The notes below the pieces were generated by a model, which ran no database searches, was not told the origin of the DNA, and saw nothing but the letters and a program-made list of their open reading frames with translations. A program made the position numbers and the translations under genes. This document shows positions 63,022 to 64,000 of a stretch of DNA of 64,000 bases, piece after piece. The stretch is from assembly GCA_966248875.1 (NCBI GenBank), contig CBINBI010000011.1:3432-67431 (forward strand), given 5' to 3'. This DNA comes from Dokdonella_A sp966248875. Its GTDB lineage: Bacteria; Pseudomonadota; Gammaproteobacteria; Xanthomonadales; Rhodanobacteraceae. Each line of letters opens with the position of its first letter. The first letter of the stretch is position 1.

Positions 63022-63425
63022 GCGGCGCCTCCGTCGGTGTCGACGTTCTCGCGGTCGCCGTGGCTCTTCGGCACCGAGACGACCAGGATGTGCACGTCGT
63101 CTCCGGAATCGTTGCGGAACTGGTGCGCGGCGCCGGGCGGCACGTGCAGGCCCTGACCCGGTGCAAGAGCGTGCCGCACGCCGTCCACCTCGATGACCGC
63201 CTTGCCATCCAGCACGTAAAAGAACTGCCGCGAGCGCGCATGGCGATGGCGCGTTTCCGCCGCGCCAGCGGGAATGCGCTCGCGGATCACGCTGAAATCG
63301 TCGCGCTTGAGAAGATGCCAGCCGTCGCAACCCTCGCCCCAGCGATAGTGCTCGGCGTTGCCGATGCCGACCGGCGCGATCGCCATCGGGCCGGTCACGG
63401 ATCCGATCGCCTCCGTCGCATTCAT
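63018..63425 (-). CDS. Cupin protein in the SUF operon
   Basis: 135 residues. A single cupin barrel: RHRHARSRQFFYVLDGKAVIEV and PPGAAHQFRNDSGDDVHILVV supply the His and Glu metal ligands. It overlaps sufD and sufS by ATGA at both ends, so it is translationally embedded in the operon, but cupins are not a standard SUF component. Function unknown; a substrate-sensing or metal-handling role is possible. Confidence 0.87.
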   Translation of the reverse strand: MNATEAIGSVTGPMAIAPVGIGNAEHYRWGEGCDGWHLLKRDDFSVIRERIPAGAAETRHRHARSRQFFYVLDGKAVIEVDGVRHALAPGQGLHVPPGAAHQFRNDSGDDVHILVVSVPKSHGDRENVDTDGGAA

Positions 63426-64000
63426 GCGGCCTCTCCGATCCGCGGCAGGCGTGCCGCCAGCGCCGCATCCAGGGGTTCGCGCAGGCCGTGGACCGGCAGG
63501 TCCGCCAGCGCGGCGCCGCAGAACGCGGTGATCAGCAGGTTGCGGGCAGCGTCTGCCGAAAGCCCGCGCGAACGAAGATAGAACAGCGCGCGCTCGTCGA
63601 GCTGGCCGACGGTGGCGCCGTGCGCGGCCCTCACTTCGTCCGCATGGATTTCGAGCACGGGTTGGGTGTCGATTTCCGCGTGCGGCGAAAGCAGCAGGTT
63701 CTTGCTGGAAAGGTTCGCGTCGGCGCCGTCAGCGCCCGCGGCCACGGTGATCGCGCCGTGGAACACTCCGCGCGCGCGCTGGTCGGCGACGCCGCGCCAG
63801 AGCACGTCGCTCGCGGTGTCGCGTGCGTCGTGCCGCACGTCCATGTGCACGTCGGTGTGCTGGCGCCCGCGCAGCGCAAATACGCCACGCGAAACGACGC
63901 GCGCTCCGCGGCCGGCAAGCACGACTTCGAAATCATGGCGATTCAACTGCGCGCCGGCTTCGAGCGCGTGCGTCGTGAGGATCGCGTCGTCGGCCAGCGC
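63422..64000 (-). CDS. sufD: SufD, Fe-S assembly subunit (partial, start outside window)
   Basis: 193 residues of the C-terminal half visible. The frame is open to the window edge. SufD features: NRHDFEVVLAGRGARVVSRGVF, HMDVRHDARDTASDVLWRGV, SSKNLLLSPHAEIDTQPVLEI with HADEVRAAHGATVGQLDERALFYLRSRGL, the conserved SufB/D C-terminus. It forms SufBC2D. The stop overlaps the cupin start by ATGA. Confidence 0.93.
   Translation of the reverse strand, partial: ALADDAILTTHALEAGAQLNRHDFEVVLAGRGARVVSRGVFALRGRQHTDVHMDVRHDARDTASDVLWRGVADQRARGVFHGAITVAAGADGADANLSSKNLLLSPHAEIDTQPVLEIHADEVRAAHGATVGQLDERALFYLRSRGLSADAARNLLITAFCGAALADLPVHGLREPLDAALAARLPRIGEAA

Overview
This is a GC-rich (roughly two-thirds G+C) chromosomal segment with tightly packed genes and many ATGA/GTGA start-stop overlaps. 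The gene set (OxyR with Cys199/Cys208, RlmM, a PdxR/MocR fusion regulator, a PiuB/PiuC/siderophore-receptor locus, an SUF Fe-S operon) suggests a gammaproteobacterium. Two unrelated secreted proteins end in I-F-x-N/D-G-F-D, an ending I associate with Lysobacterales (Xanthomonadales), especially Dokdonella-like Rhodanobacteraceae. That assignment is inference, not proof. I see no phage, integrase, insertion sequence, CRISPR array, rRNA or tRNA.

Layout. 1-4.3 kb: a partial gene, a ClC transporter with CBS domains, and dxs. 4.3-4.75 kb: a gene-free gap whose minus strand ends in a strong terminator preceded by seven GGA motifs, two of them in hairpin loops; this is a candidate CsrB/RsmZ-type sRNA. 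4.75-13.2 kb (minus): prmC, a 1381-residue membrane protein, an orphan PycTM-like (DUF5706) membrane protein and an M1 aminopeptidase. 13.3-18.8 kb: an oxidative-stress island of ahpD, ahpC, divergent oxyR, rubrerythrin, a GlpC-like Fe-S protein and a DUF3501 protein. The ahpC-ahpD gap is a highly structured leader with a terminator touching the ahpD ribosome-binding site. 18.9-23.7 kb: a methyltransferase, a CadC-type membrane regulator and a delta-60-repeat secreted protein.

23.7-26.4 kb (minus): apt, an EamA transporter, an internally deleted GST remnant, a periplasmic protein and a DUF2007 protein. 26.5-36.9 kb: DUF3253, glnS, a Rieske oxygenase, small stress or unknown proteins, PdxR/GST divergent pair, a deaminase and a GH44 endoglucanase. 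36.9-44.3 kb: rlmM, a VTT-domain protein, a GH17-GT2 glucan synthase, a cupin, a degenerate receiver-like protein and a SET-domain protein. 44.4-50.1 kb: RNase T2, a PEBP-like protein, a NarX/NarL-type two-component pair, an unknown secreted protein and a dihaem cytochrome c. 50.1-54.5 kb: acetyltransferases, M20 peptidase, ComEA-like protein, a second SET protein and HutD.

54.5-59.7 kb (minus): a Fur-type iron-uptake cluster (PepSY protein, siderophore receptor, PiuC, Sel1). 59.7-64 kb: the SUF operon read on the minus strand (sufD, a cupin, sufS, sufU, GNAT, all but one junction overlapping by 4 nt), followed by a Rieske ferredoxin. Between the last two lies a decayed locus that joins the start of a cupin-like gene to the end of a TetR regulator.

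The genes together describe an aerobic heterotroph investing in peroxide defence, iron and Fe-S homeostasis and extracellular polymer degradation. The observations most worth testing are the GGA-rich sRNA, the terminator-occluded ahpD leader, the orphan PycTM protein and the shared C-terminal tag.
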